51,500 bases of DNA from CAZMGG01 sp964565715 (GTDB taxonomy: Bacteria; Planctomycetota; UBA1135; UBA2386): positions 1 to 51,500 of the forward strand of contig CAZMGG010000026.1 in assembly GCA_964565715.1 (NCBI GenBank), read 5' to 3'. The notes under the pieces are model-generated. The model was not told where the DNA came from, did not search any database, and saw only the letters and a list, made by a program, of their open reading frames with translations. Positions 1-7,235 of this stretch are shown here, piece after piece (within the stretch, counting starts at the first letter, position 1; each line of letters begins with the position of its first letter). The position numbers were made by a program, and so were the translations under genes.

Positions 1-81
1 CTCGGCCTGCTCCGCGTCCGCCGCCCAGGCCGGTGCCGCCGCCAGCGCCAGCAGCAGGACGAGTGCGCGGAGAAGGCGCAT
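1..81 (-). CDS. Secreted protein, N-terminal fragment (runs off the window)
   Basis: Only the first 27 codons are present, read leftward to the window edge without a stop. They encode a classical Sec signal peptide: MRLLR, a Leu/Ala-rich core, then an APAWA cleavage site followed by an acidic mature start. The ATG shares one base with the TGA of gpmI (TGATG), so the gene is probably translationally coupled to gpmI and is third in the fchA-gpmI run. The product is exported, but its function cannot be told from this fragment. Confidence 0.7.
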   Translation of the reverse strand, partial: MRLLRALVLLLALAAAPAWAADAEQAE

Positions 82-1559
82 CAGGCTGGCAACAGCAGCG
101 AGCGCCCGCTCATTTCGGCCGGCTGCGGCAGCGCCAACAGTTCGAGCAGGGTGGGCGCGACGTCGCGCAGCGCACCGCCCTCGCGCAGTCGTGCCGCGCG
201 GCCGAACAGCAGCAAGGGCACCGGCCCGTTGGTGTGCGCGGTGTGCGGCTGGCCGGTGGCGGGATCGCTCATCTGTTCCAGGTTGCCGTGGTCGGCTGTC
301 ACCAGCAGCACGCCGCCGACCTGTTCGATCGCCGCCACGATGCGGCCCAAGGCGACGTCGACCGCTTCGACCGCCTTGATCGCCGCGGACAGCACGCCGG
401 TGTGNNNNNNNNNNACCAGGCGGTCGGTGACCTCGGGCGCGCTCATCTCCGGCTGCAGGTCGTAGGTCGCGACCTTGGGGCTGGGCACGAGGATGCGCTG
501 CTCGCCCGGCCAGGGTTCCTCGCGGCCGCCGCTGAAGAAGAAGGTGACGTGGGCGTACTTCTCGGTCTCGGCGATGCGCAGCTGCGACAGCCCCTGCCGG
601 CTCACCGCCTCCGGGAAGATGCCCTTCAGGTTCTGCGGTTCGAACGCGGCCGGACAGGGGATGTCCTCGCGGTAGCGCGTCATGGTGGCGAAGTGCACCA
701 CCGGCAGGGTGGCCCGCGCGAAGCCGGCGAAGCCCTTGGCGGTGAAGGCATCGGTGAGCTGCCGGGCGCGGTCGGCGCGGAAGTTGAAAAAGAACACCGC
801 GTCGCCGGTGCGCACCCGCCCCTGCTCACGGGCGCCGATCACCGTCGGCTGCACGAACTCGTCGTTCTCCCCGCGGGCATGCGCCGCGGCGATCGCCGCC
901 TGGGCCGTCTCCGCCGCCTGGCCCTGGCCCAGGGTCAGCGCGTCGTAGGCCCGCTGCACGCGATCCCAGCGCTGGTCGCGGTCCATCGCGAAGTAGCGGC
1001 CGATGACGCTGGCGATGCGGCCGGTGCCGAGCCCGGTCATCCAGCCCTCGATCCGCGCGATGTGCTCCGGCGCCGAACGCGGCGCGGTGTCGCGGCCGTC
1101 GAGGAACGCGTGCAGCAGCACCGCATCGCCGCGCAGCCCCTCGTCGCGGCAGATCTGCAGGATCGCCCGCAGATGCTGGTCGGAACTGTGCACGCCGCCG
1201 TCGCTGCACAGCCCGAACAGGTGCAGCGGGCGGCCGTGCTCGCGGGCGTGCCGCACCGCGCCGAGCAGGGCCTGGTTGCGGGCGAAGGCGCCGTCGCGGA
1301 TCGCCTTGTCGATGCGCGAGATCTCCTGGTAGACCACCCGGCCGGCGCCGAGGTTGAGGTGGCCGACCTCGGAGTTGCCCATCAGGCCGCACGGCAGGCC
1401 GACCTCCTCGCCGCTGGCCTGCAGGAAGGTCAAGGGGTAGCGCTGTCGCAAGTCCTGCAGCACGCGCGGCTCGGCCAGGGTGACCGCGTTGCCCGGGCCG
1501 GCGGGCGCCTCGCCGAACCCGTCGAGCACGGCCAGCACCAACGGTGCGCGTCGGCTCAT
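81..1559 (-). CDS. gpmI: 2,3-bisphosphoglycerate-independent phosphoglycerate mutase
   Basis: Cytoplasmic glycolytic enzyme interconverting 3- and 2-phosphoglycerate with two metal ions. Family landmarks: LDGFG near residue 13 (metal-binding Asp), MGNSEVGHLNLG with the phospho-accepting Ser at about 63, DGRDTAP, TADHGN and HTAHTN. The listed sequence gives 492 residues, whereas the family is about 510. The shortfall falls exactly at a 10-N run: about 23 residues normally precede the HTG motif, and only four codons are present. The missing part would carry the conserved Asp of the N-x-DMVGHTG metal site, so the gene is probably intact in the organism. The start overlaps the upstream cyclodeaminase stop (ATGA). 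Confidence 0.95.
   Translation of the reverse strand: MSRRAPLVLAVLDGFGEAPAGPGNAVTLAEPRVLQDLRQRYPLTFLQASGEEVGLPCGLMGNSEVGHLNLGAGRVVYQEISRIDKAIRDGAFARNQALLGAVRHAREHGRPLHLFGLCSDGGVHSSDQHLRAILQICRDEGLRGDAVLLHAFLDGRDTAPRSAPEHIARIEGWMTGLGTGRIASVIGRYFAMDRDQRWDRVQRAYDALTLGQGQAAETAQAAIAAAHARGENDEFVQPTVIGAREQGRVRTGDAVFFFNFRADRARQLTDAFTAKGFAGFARATLPVVHFATMTRYREDIPCPAAFEPQNLKGIFPEAVSRQGLSQLRIAETEKYAHVTFFFSGGREEPWPGEQRILVPSPKVATYDLQPEMSAPEVTDRLXXXXHTGVLSAAIKAVEAVDVALGRIVAAIEQVGGVLLVTADHGNLEQMSDPATGQPHTAHTNGPVPLLLFGRAARLREGGALRDVAPTLLELLALPQPAEMSGRSLLLPA
405..414. other. Assembly gap of 10 N inside gpmI
   Basis: Ten unresolved bases replace the coding sequence for the segment just before the HTG motif of GpmI. 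By comparison with E. coli GpmI about 19 codons more are missing than the 10 N allow, so the true gap is likely near 67 bases. The frame is kept on both sides, which fits a placeholder gap rather than a mutation. Confidence 0.9.
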
Positions 1560-2179
1560 CCGAGGACCCGCTCCACCCGGTCGGCGATCGCCTGGGCATG
1601 GTCGCGGATCTCCTGCAGCACGGCACGCGCGCGATCCGTGGTGCCGGTGGCCAGCGTGCGGTTGTCGAGGTAGGCGGCGTTGATCTTCACGTTCAGGAAC
1701 GCCCCCTCGGCGGCGGCACGCAGCAGGGCCGCGCCCGAGGCCAGATCGCTGACGATGTTCTTGCCGACGCAGTCGACGACATGGGCCATCGCCTGGCAGA
1801 CGTCGCGCACCATGCAGAGGGTCTCTTCGGGCACCACCATGGCGCCGAGCATGCCCTCCTGGATCGCACGGTTGCGCAGCTCCTTCTGCTCGTCGGTGTC
1901 CTTCGGCATGGTGTAGGCCGCCGACACCAGGTCGAACGCACGGCAGTCGCGCTCGGCCATCGGCAGCAGCCGCTGCACGTGGTCCTGCAGCGCCGTCTCC
2001 GCCGCCGCCAGCTCGGCATCGCGCTCCAGGTTGGCCTTCTTGCCGCGCGAGAACCGCACCACCATCAGGAACAGGGCGGTGCCGAGGCAGGCGGACATGG
2101 CGGCGGCCGAGCCGCCGCCGGGCGTGGGCGTCTTGGCGGCGAGGTCGTCGACGAGCTTCCGGAAGGTCTGATCGATCAT
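1556..2179 (-). CDS. fchA: Formiminotetrahydrofolate cyclodeaminase / methenyl-THF cyclohydrolase family
   Basis: A 207-residue stand-alone FTCD-C (cyclodeaminase) domain protein. It starts MIDQTFRKLVDDLAAKTPTP and has the Gly-rich family signature PGGGSAAAMSACLGTAL, then long amphipathic helices typical of this all-helical fold. Family members release ammonia from formimino-THF or hydrolyse methenyl-THF in one-carbon metabolism; which reaction applies here is not visible. The stop overlaps the gpmI start by 4 bases, so it leads the fchA-gpmI-secreted protein run. TTGAGG and GACACT with a 17-base spacer upstream could be its promoter, but the match is weak. Confidence 0.88.
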   Translation of the reverse strand: MIDQTFRKLVDDLAAKTPTPGGGSAAAMSACLGTALFLMVVRFSRGKKANLERDAELAAAETALQDHVQRLLPMAERDCRAFDLVSAAYTMPKDTDEQKELRNRAIQEGMLGAMVVPEETLCMVRDVCQAMAHVVDCVGKNIVSDLASGAALLRAAAEGAFLNVKINAAYLDNRTLATGTTDRARAVLQEIRDHAQAIADRVERVLG

Positions 2180-2270
2180 GGTGGAGGGAAGGAGTGTCGG
2201 GGGCCGGCGCCGCCGCCTCAAGCGGGAACGCAACCTTGCCCGCATGCGGGGCACGGCGCAGAATCCGACG

Positions 2271-2873
2271 ATGCGCGCGACGGCGTTCCTGGCTCTTGCG
2301 TGGCTGCTGCCCGCCGCCTGCCAGGCGCCCGCACCGCTGCCGCCGGACCTCGCGGCACTCGCCGCCGAGGCGCCCGAGGACCAAGCGGTGCGATTGTGCC
2401 TGGAGGACGGCCGCGTGGTGGCGACGACGGTGCCGCTCGGCCCCGGTGGCGTGCCCGGCCCGGCCCGGATCACCGCCGACGCCATCGCCCCCGGCGGCGT
2501 CACGGGCTTCACCGGTCGCGAATGGAGCGCGCGCGGCGTGGGCTACCGCGTCGAGAAGACCTACGAAGATGGGCCCGCGCAGCACTTCCGCAGCGTCCTG
2601 GTGACCGCCGACGGCGCCGTGCTCGAACGCACCCACTCGGTGCCGCTGTCCGACGTGCCGGCCCCGGTGCTGCAGGCGGCGCTGGGGCCCGCCCGCAGCG
2701 ACGTGCTGCGCGCGGAAGTCGTGTCCGGCGCCGAACGCGAGGAGGGTTGGCGCCTGCTGGCACGGGACCGCGGCGGCCGCACGTTCGTGATCGAGACCGA
2801 TCTGCGGGGCTCGGTCTGCCACGTGGCCCGGCTCGTGCCGGCACGGCTGGCGGTCCGGTCGACGGGCGGCTGA
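2271..2873 (+). CDS. Predicted lipoprotein, unknown function
   Basis: A 200-residue protein starting MRATAFLALAWLLPAAC, an N-terminal lipoprotein signal with the lipid-modified Cys at about residue 17 followed by an Ala/Pro-rich linker. The start was chosen because longer in-frame extensions are Arg-rich and would bury the signal. The mature part is a mixed alpha/beta domain of charged strands (GREWSARGVGYRVEKTYEDG) with no motif I recognise. It is transcribed divergently from fchA, with about 90 bases between the starts. Confidence 0.7.
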   Translation: MRATAFLALAWLLPAACQAPAPLPPDLAALAAEAPEDQAVRLCLEDGRVVATTVPLGPGGVPGPARITADAIAPGGVTGFTGREWSARGVGYRVEKTYEDGPAQHFRSVLVTADGAVLERTHSVPLSDVPAPVLQAALGPARSDVLRAEVVSGAEREEGWRLLARDRGGRTFVIETDLRGSVCHVARLVPARLAVRSTGG

Positions 2874-2911
2874 ACCGCCTGGCCGCCCCGTGGGCCGCCC
2901 GAAACTGTCGT

Positions 2912-2940
2912 TTGCACCAAGACCCGCCCCGGCATAGGCT
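2912..2940 (+). promoter_or_regulatory. Sigma70-type promoter for the DUF3332-like gene
   Basis: TTGCAC (2912-2917) and TAGGCT (2935-2940) are separated by exactly 17 bases, the ideal sigma70 spacing, and stand out in GC-rich surroundings. Transcription would begin near 2947, giving a leader of about 50 nt with the AGAAGGA ribosome site at 2987-2993. Confidence 0.6.
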
Positions 2941-2999
2941 TCGGCGGTCGCGACGGATGGCGTGCGCCGTCCGCCGCCCAGCTCTCAGAAGGAACCATC

Positions 3000-3347
3000 A
3001 TGCGCAAGACGCTCCTCACCCTCGCCGTCGCGGCCGTCACGGCCTTCTCGCTGACCTCGTGCAGCGCCGGTCCCCACCAGCTGAAGCGGTCGGTCGACGA
3101 CTGGGATCACAAGATGTACGTCAACAGCCCCTGGCTGAACGGCGTGCTCTGGTTCGTCCCGGTGTTCCCGATCCTGCACTTCGGCGCGGGCATCGGCGAC
3201 TTCTTCGTGACCGACGCCTACGCGTTCTGGTTCAAGGACGCCTGGGATGGCAAGGGCACCGGCTTCAAGCACGCCGAGGTGGCCCCGACCGACGGCCAGA
3301 TGTCCAGCCTGATGAACGAGGGCGCGAGCTTCCTCGAGATCAAGTAG
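3000..3347 (+). CDS. DUF3332-like small lipoprotein
   Basis: A 115-residue protein with a lipoprotein signal (lipobox LTSC, Cys at about 21). It then has the pattern of DUF3332 proteins: a short polar stretch with Trp (KRSVDDWDHKMYVNS), a hydrophobic segment (GVLWFVPVFPILHFGAGIGD), and a DAYAFWF motif. Probably an outer- or inner-membrane-anchored envelope protein of unknown role. A strong Shine-Dalgarno (AGAAGGA, 7-base spacing) supports the start, and a long GC hairpin follows the stop. Family assignment is from pattern memory only. Confidence 0.7.
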   Translation: MRKTLLTLAVAAVTAFSLTSCSAGPHQLKRSVDDWDHKMYVNSPWLNGVLWFVPVFPILHFGAGIGDFFVTDAYAFWFKDAWDGKGTGFKHAEVAPTDGQMSSLMNEGASFLEIK

Positions 3348-3361
3348 GCACCGCAGTCGGC

Positions 3362-3406
3362 TGCGACCGCCGCCGCGTGCCCACCCGGGCGCCGGCGGCG
3401 GTTGCA
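3362..3406 (+). terminator. GC-rich 14-bp stem-loop after the DUF3332-like gene
   Basis: TGCGACCGCCGCCG (3362-3375) pairs with CGGCGGCGGTTGCA (3393-3406) over 14 positions with one G-T wobble and a 17-base loop. It starts 15 bases after the stop codon. There is no U-tract, so it may act as a transcript 3'-end stabiliser or a factor-dependent terminator. Confidence 0.45.
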
Positions 3407-3441
3407 CGTACCGGCCGCTTCGGCCGAAGGGCCCCGCCGGC

Positions 3442-3447
3442 TAGGCT
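3442..3447 (+). promoter_or_regulatory. -10-like box TAGGCT before the DUF389 gene
   Basis: CTAGGCT lies 14 bases before the ATG at 3462. Seventeen bases upstream is TTCGGC, a poor -35. The same TAGGCT hexamer precedes two other genes here. If used, the leader would be under 10 nt. Confidence 0.4.
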
Positions 3448-3461
3448 GTCGCCGCCGTGCC

Positions 3462-4475
3462 ATGAGCCAGCGCCTGGTCCAGATCTACACGTCGCGCGAG
3501 GCCGACTCTGCCGTGCGCGAGGCCATCGCCGAGGCGAAGCCGATCTGGACCGCCGAGCAGGCCTGCGCCGATGGCGCCATCCGCCACGAGATGCTGTTCG
3601 AACTCGGCCACGAACAGCCGGTCCTCGACCGCATGCAGCAGCTCTGCTGCGGGCTGGAGGCCCGCGTGGTCGTGCTGCCGGTGGAGGTGTCGCTGCCGGC
3701 ACCCGCGCCGGAGCCGGAGCCGGCCGCCGACAGCAAGAAGGCGCCCACCGGGCGGGTGAGCCGCGAGGAACTGCTGGCCGACGTCTCCCGGGCGGCCAAG
3801 ATCGACGGCAGCTACGTCGCCACCGTCGTGCTGTCGACGGTGGTGGTGGCGATCGGCCTGGTGCGCAGTTCGCCGGCGGTGGTGATCGGCGGCATGGTGA
3901 TCGCCCCGCTGCTCGGCCCCAACATCGCGCTGAGCCTCGCCGCGACCCTGGCCGACCGCGCCCTCGCCATCCGCGCGATCAAGACCAACCTGGTCGGCCT
4001 GACGCTCTCGCTCGGGATCGCGCTGGCCGTCGGCCTGTGCTTCGGCGTCGCCACCGGCGCCGACGGCACCATCTGGTCCGAGGAGATCCGTTCACGCACC
4101 GCGCCGCACCTGCTGGACCTGCCCCTGGCCCTGGCCGCCGGCGTCGCCGGCACGCTGTCGTTCACCACCCGGGTGCGCAGCTCCCTGGTGGGCGTGATGG
4201 TGGCCGTCGCGCTGATGCCGCCGCTGGTGGTGTTCGGCATGTGCCTCGCCGCCGGCCGCGGCACCGATGCGGAACGGGCCCTGGTGCTGCTGATGGCCAA
4301 CGTGGTAGGCGTCAACCTGGCGGCGGTGGTGACCTTCCTTCTGCAGGCGATCCGGCCGCGCAACTGGTGGGACGTCGAGCGCAGCCGCAAGGTGGTGCGC
4401 ACCGCCATCCTGGTGCTGCTGGTGGCGGTGGCGGCGATCGCCATGCACCTCTTCCTGCAGCTCCCCGACGCCTGA
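3462..4475 (+). CDS. DUF389 / TIGR00341 family integral membrane protein
   Basis: A 337-residue protein. The N-terminal ~100 residues are soluble (ferredoxin-like in this family) and end in a Pro/Glu-rich linker (PAPAPEPEPAADSKK). The C-terminal DUF389 region has five to six membrane segments and the conserved block IGGMVIAPLLGPNIALSLA at about 145-165. Further helices are near GLTLSLGIALAVGLCFG, GVMVAVALMPPLVVFG and the C-terminus. The transport or signalling role of the family is unknown. The start at MSQRLVQIYTS was preferred over a frame extension to 3402 that overlaps a hairpin and the -10 box. Confidence 0.88.
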   Translation: MSQRLVQIYTSREADSAVREAIAEAKPIWTAEQACADGAIRHEMLFELGHEQPVLDRMQQLCCGLEARVVVLPVEVSLPAPAPEPEPAADSKKAPTGRVSREELLADVSRAAKIDGSYVATVVLSTVVVAIGLVRSSPAVVIGGMVIAPLLGPNIALSLAATLADRALAIRAIKTNLVGLTLSLGIALAVGLCFGVATGADGTIWSEEIRSRTAPHLLDLPLALAAGVAGTLSFTTRVRSSLVGVMVAVALMPPLVVFGMCLAAGRGTDAERALVLLMANVVGVNLAAVVTFLLQAIRPRNWWDVERSRKVVRTAILVLLVAVAAIAMHLFLQLPDA

Positions 4476-4498
4476 CCCCGGCGCGGCCACGCGGCGGA

Positions 4499-5173
4499 TC
4501 AGCTGCCGCCGCGGGTCCACTCGACGAGTTCGACCAGGGCGCCGTCGACCACCTGCCGCACCTCCAGGCCGTTGTCCGGCGACCACCAGATCAGCGACGT
4601 CTTCTCCAGCCAGCGGCCCTCGGCGGCGACCCGGGCGATGCGCAGGATGCGCAGGGCGCGGAACGCGCCCGCCGGCGTGCGCACCTGATCGATGCCCTCG
4701 ACCTCGTAGGCGACCTCCAGCGGGATCTGGGCGCCGTCCACCGTCTTGTCGACGAAGTGGCAGCGCCAGCGCTTGCCGACCCACAACGGCCAGTGGAAGC
4801 GCACGTCGGCGGGCGCCACCGCCCGCAGCGGCCGGTCGCCGGCCTCGGGCGGCGGCAGGTCGCGCAGGTTGGACAGGTCGCGCCCGCGCACCAGCCGCAT
4901 CTTCGAGGCCTCGTCCTGCAGCACGTAGCCCTGCTCGTCGGCCTGCAGCAGGGTCAGCGCCAGCCGCACGTGGCCGCCGCGCAGCAGCACCTGGCGGTCG
5001 CCGACGCGCCATTCGGGCGCCGGGAACAGCTCGGCGCCCGCCGGCGGCGTCGGGTCGAACGCGACCAGGCCGCGCCCTTCCGCTTCGGGCAGGTCCGGGA
5101 TCGACTGGCAGGCGGCCAGGGCCAGCAGGACGACCAGGAGCGCGCGGCACGGGCGCCGGGGTTGCGACGACAT
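4499..5173 (-). CDS. Predicted lipoprotein, unknown function
   Basis: A 224-residue protein with signal peptide and lipobox LAAC (Cys at about 22), so membrane-anchored. The mature part is beta-rich, with strands around FHWPLWVGKRWRCHF, VAYEVEGIDQVRTPAGAF and KTSLIWWSPDNGLEVRQ. That last layout (a quantity measured, then compared with a substrate-like strand) resembles DUF3108-type beta-barrel lipoproteins, but the similarity is weak. It is transcribed divergently from thrC, with 80 bases between the starts, and its end faces the DUF389 gene. Confidence 0.72.
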   Translation of the reverse strand: MSSQPRRPCRALLVVLLALAACQSIPDLPEAEGRGLVAFDPTPPAGAELFPAPEWRVGDRQVLLRGGHVRLALTLLQADEQGYVLQDEASKMRLVRGRDLSNLRDLPPPEAGDRPLRAVAPADVRFHWPLWVGKRWRCHFVDKTVDGAQIPLEVAYEVEGIDQVRTPAGAFRALRILRIARVAAEGRWLEKTSLIWWSPDNGLEVRQVVDGALVELVEWTRGGS

Positions 5174-5253
5174 GCCGGCAGGATGCGCGATCGGCGGGCC
5201 CGACGCCAGCGATCGCCGTTGCCTGCGGCGCGCGGCCGCCGTGCAATGCCGCC

Positions 5254-6480
5254 ATGTTCGCCACCCACCTGGAGTCGACCGCCGATGGCAGCCGCCTGCC
5301 GATCGACCGGCTGCAGAACGTCCACGAGGGCCGCCCGCTGCTGGTCCGCTACGACCTGGCGGCGATCCGGAACGCCGTGCGCCGCGACGACCTCCGCGGG
5401 CGGCCGCAGACCATGTGGCGCTACCGCGAACTGCTGCCGCTGCCGGAGGGCGTCCTGCCGGTGAGCCTCGGTGAGGCGATGACGCCCCTGCTCGACTGCC
5501 CGCGGCTGGCGGCCCGCTGCGGCGTGAAGCGGCTGTGGATCAAGGACGAGAGCCCCCTGCCCACCGGTTCGTTCAAGGCCCGCGGCATGGCGCTGGCAGT
5601 GACCATGGCCAAGGCCCTGGGCGCGCGTCACCTGGCGGCGCCGACCGCCGGCAACGCCGGCTCGGCGCTGGCCGCCTATGCCGCGCGCGCCGGCCTGCCC
5701 TGCACGGTGCTGATGCCCGACGACACGCCGCAGGTGAACCGGCTGGAGGCGCACTGGTACGGCGCCCGCGCGTTCCTGGTGGACGGCCTGATCCACCAGT
5801 GCGGCGCCATCGTCAAGGAGGCGGTGCAGCGCTTCGGCTGGTTCGACGTATCGACGATGAAGGAGCCATACCGGCTGGAGGGCAAGAAGACCATGGGCCT
5901 CGAGCTGTGCGAACAGCTCGGCTGGCGGCTGCCCGACGCGATCTTCTATCCCACCGGCGGCGGCACCGGCCTGATCGGCATGCACAAGGCGTTCGCCGAG
6001 CTGCGCGAGCTGGGCTGGCTCGACGCGGGCGCCGCGACGCGCCTGTTCGCCTGCCAGGCCGAGGGCTGCGCGCCGATCGTGCAGGCGTTCGAGCAGGGCC
6101 TCGAGGCCTCGCCCCCCCTGCCCGACGCGCACACCGACGCGTCGGGCCTGCGCGTGCCGAAGGCGTTCGCCGACTTCCTGATCCTGCGGGCGGTGCGTGA
6201 GTCCGGCGGTGCCGCGCTGGCGGCCGCCGAGGCCGATCTGCGGCCCTGGCTGCGCGAGGCGATGGGACTGGAGGGCGTGGCGCTCTGCCCGGAGGCGGCA
6301 GCCTGCCTCGGCGGCCTCGTCACCGCCCGCCGGCGCGGGCTGCTGCGCGACGACGCCGAGGTCGTGGTGTTCAACACCGGCACCGTCAACAAGTACGTCG
6401 AGGTGCTGGCGGCGGAACTGCCGCGGCTCAGCCGCGCCGCGGTGGACTGGGCGGCGCTGGGCCGCGGCTCGCCGGCCTAG
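5254..6480 (+). CDS. thrC: Threonine synthase
   Basis: Cytoplasmic PLP enzyme converting O-phosphohomoserine to threonine. Its 408 residues match the shorter type II/archaeal-like class. PLP-binding Lys108 lies in PTGSFKARG, preceded by LWIKDES. A substrate/PLP loop PTAGNAGSALAAYAA, the phosphate-binding PTGGGTGLIGM and a C-terminal FNTGTVNKY complete the fold. Threonine dehydratase or cysteate synthase relatives are alternatives, but the N-terminal extension and motif order favour ThrC. It stands alone; its TAG stop overlaps the convergent phosphoesterase stop in a shared CTAG. Confidence 0.9.
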   Translation: MFATHLESTADGSRLPIDRLQNVHEGRPLLVRYDLAAIRNAVRRDDLRGRPQTMWRYRELLPLPEGVLPVSLGEAMTPLLDCPRLAARCGVKRLWIKDESPLPTGSFKARGMALAVTMAKALGARHLAAPTAGNAGSALAAYAARAGLPCTVLMPDDTPQVNRLEAHWYGARAFLVDGLIHQCGAIVKEAVQRFGWFDVSTMKEPYRLEGKKTMGLELCEQLGWRLPDAIFYPTGGGTGLIGMHKAFAELRELGWLDAGAATRLFACQAEGCAPIVQAFEQGLEASPPLPDAHTDASGLRVPKAFADFLILRAVRESGGAALAAAEADLRPWLREAMGLEGVALCPEAAACLGGLVTARRRGLLRDDAEVVVFNTGTVNKYVEVLAAELPRLSRAAVDWAALGRGSPA

Positions 6481-7187
6481 ACCGTGATCGGGATCGGCCG
6501 GAAGTCGATCGCGTCCACCGACGCCAGGTGGTAGCGGATGCCATCCGCCTCGCCGCGGAAGCCCATGCCGATCGCCTTGCCGTGCAGGTGGCCGTAGACG
6601 CACACCCGTACGCACGCCTCCTTCAGCATCGGCACCGCCTCGGTCTCGCGACCGTCGGCGTAGCGCGGCGGATAGTGGATCAGCGCGATGGTCGGCCGGC
6701 CGTCCGGAACGCAGCCGCCGAGCTTGCGGCCGGCCTCGATCGACAGCTTCAGCCGCTCCAGTTCGCGCTTCCACACCTTCGCCGCGTTGGCGTCGGCCCA
6801 GGGCGCGTCCGGCGGATCCCACAGGCGGGTGCCGATGACGATGGCGCCGTCCGGCAGCGCCACGGCGTCGTTCTGCAGCAGCGTGATCGACGGGTGCAGG
6901 ACCTTCTCGACCTTCTTGCGCGAGGTCCACCAGGTGCAGTGGTTGCCCTTGATCAGCACCTTGCGGCCGGGCCGCTCGCCGAGCCAGTCGAGATCGGGCT
7001 TCGCCTCGTCCAGCGACAGGCCCCACGACGTGTCGCCGCCCACCAGCATCCAGTCGTCGGGTCCGACCATCGCGTCCCAGGCCGTGCGGATCTTGTCGGC
7101 GTGCCCCGCCCAGTGGTCGCCGAAGATGTGCATCGGCTTGTCGACGCCGAAGCTGAGGTGCAGGTCGGAGATGGCGAAGAGGCGCAA
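6477..7187 (-). CDS. Calcineurin-type metallophosphoesterase
   Basis: A 236-residue single-domain phosphoesterase with all blocks of the two-metal fold: DLHLS (Asp8, His10), GGDTSWG, KGNHCTWW and YGHLHGK near the C-terminus, plus ALIHYPPRY. It belongs to the group of small predicted phosphohydrolases; the substrate is unknown. It has no signal peptide, so it is cytoplasmic. The gene is convergent with thrC (4-base overlap) and divergent from the M19 dipeptidase. Confidence 0.88.
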   Translation of the reverse strand: MRLFAISDLHLSFGVDKPMHIFGDHWAGHADKIRTAWDAMVGPDDWMLVGGDTSWGLSLDEAKPDLDWLGERPGRKVLIKGNHCTWWTSRKKVEKVLHPSITLLQNDAVALPDGAIVIGTRLWDPPDAPWADANAAKVWKRELERLKLSIEAGRKLGGCVPDGRPTIALIHYPPRYADGRETEAVPMLKEACVRVCVYGHLHGKAIGMGFRGEADGIRYHLASVDAIDFRPIPITV

Positions 7188-7212
7188 GACGGGTCCGTGC
7201 TGGGCAAAGGCC

Positions 7213-7227
7213 TAGGCTTAGGGGAGG
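7213..7227 (+). promoter_or_regulatory. TAGGCT box and strong ribosome site before the M19 gene
   Basis: CTAGGCT (-10-like, TAGGCT at 7213-7218) is followed directly by GGGGAGG (7221-7227), 8 bases before the ATG at 7236. The ribosome site decides the start, since the frame stays open for hundreds of codons upstream. Confidence 0.5.
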
Positions 7228-7235
7228 ATCGCGCC

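Noticed and set aside
620..650. tRNA T-loop-like GGTTCGA strings (also at 25239)
   Set aside because: Each lies inside a well-supported coding region, with no cloverleaf or CCA-end around it.
1544..5464. A 1306-codon plus-strand open frame across gpmI, fchA and other genes
   Set aside because: It is Arg/Ala/Gly-rich without domain pattern, and antisense or out of frame to genes with clear motifs; long spurious frames are expected at this GC content.
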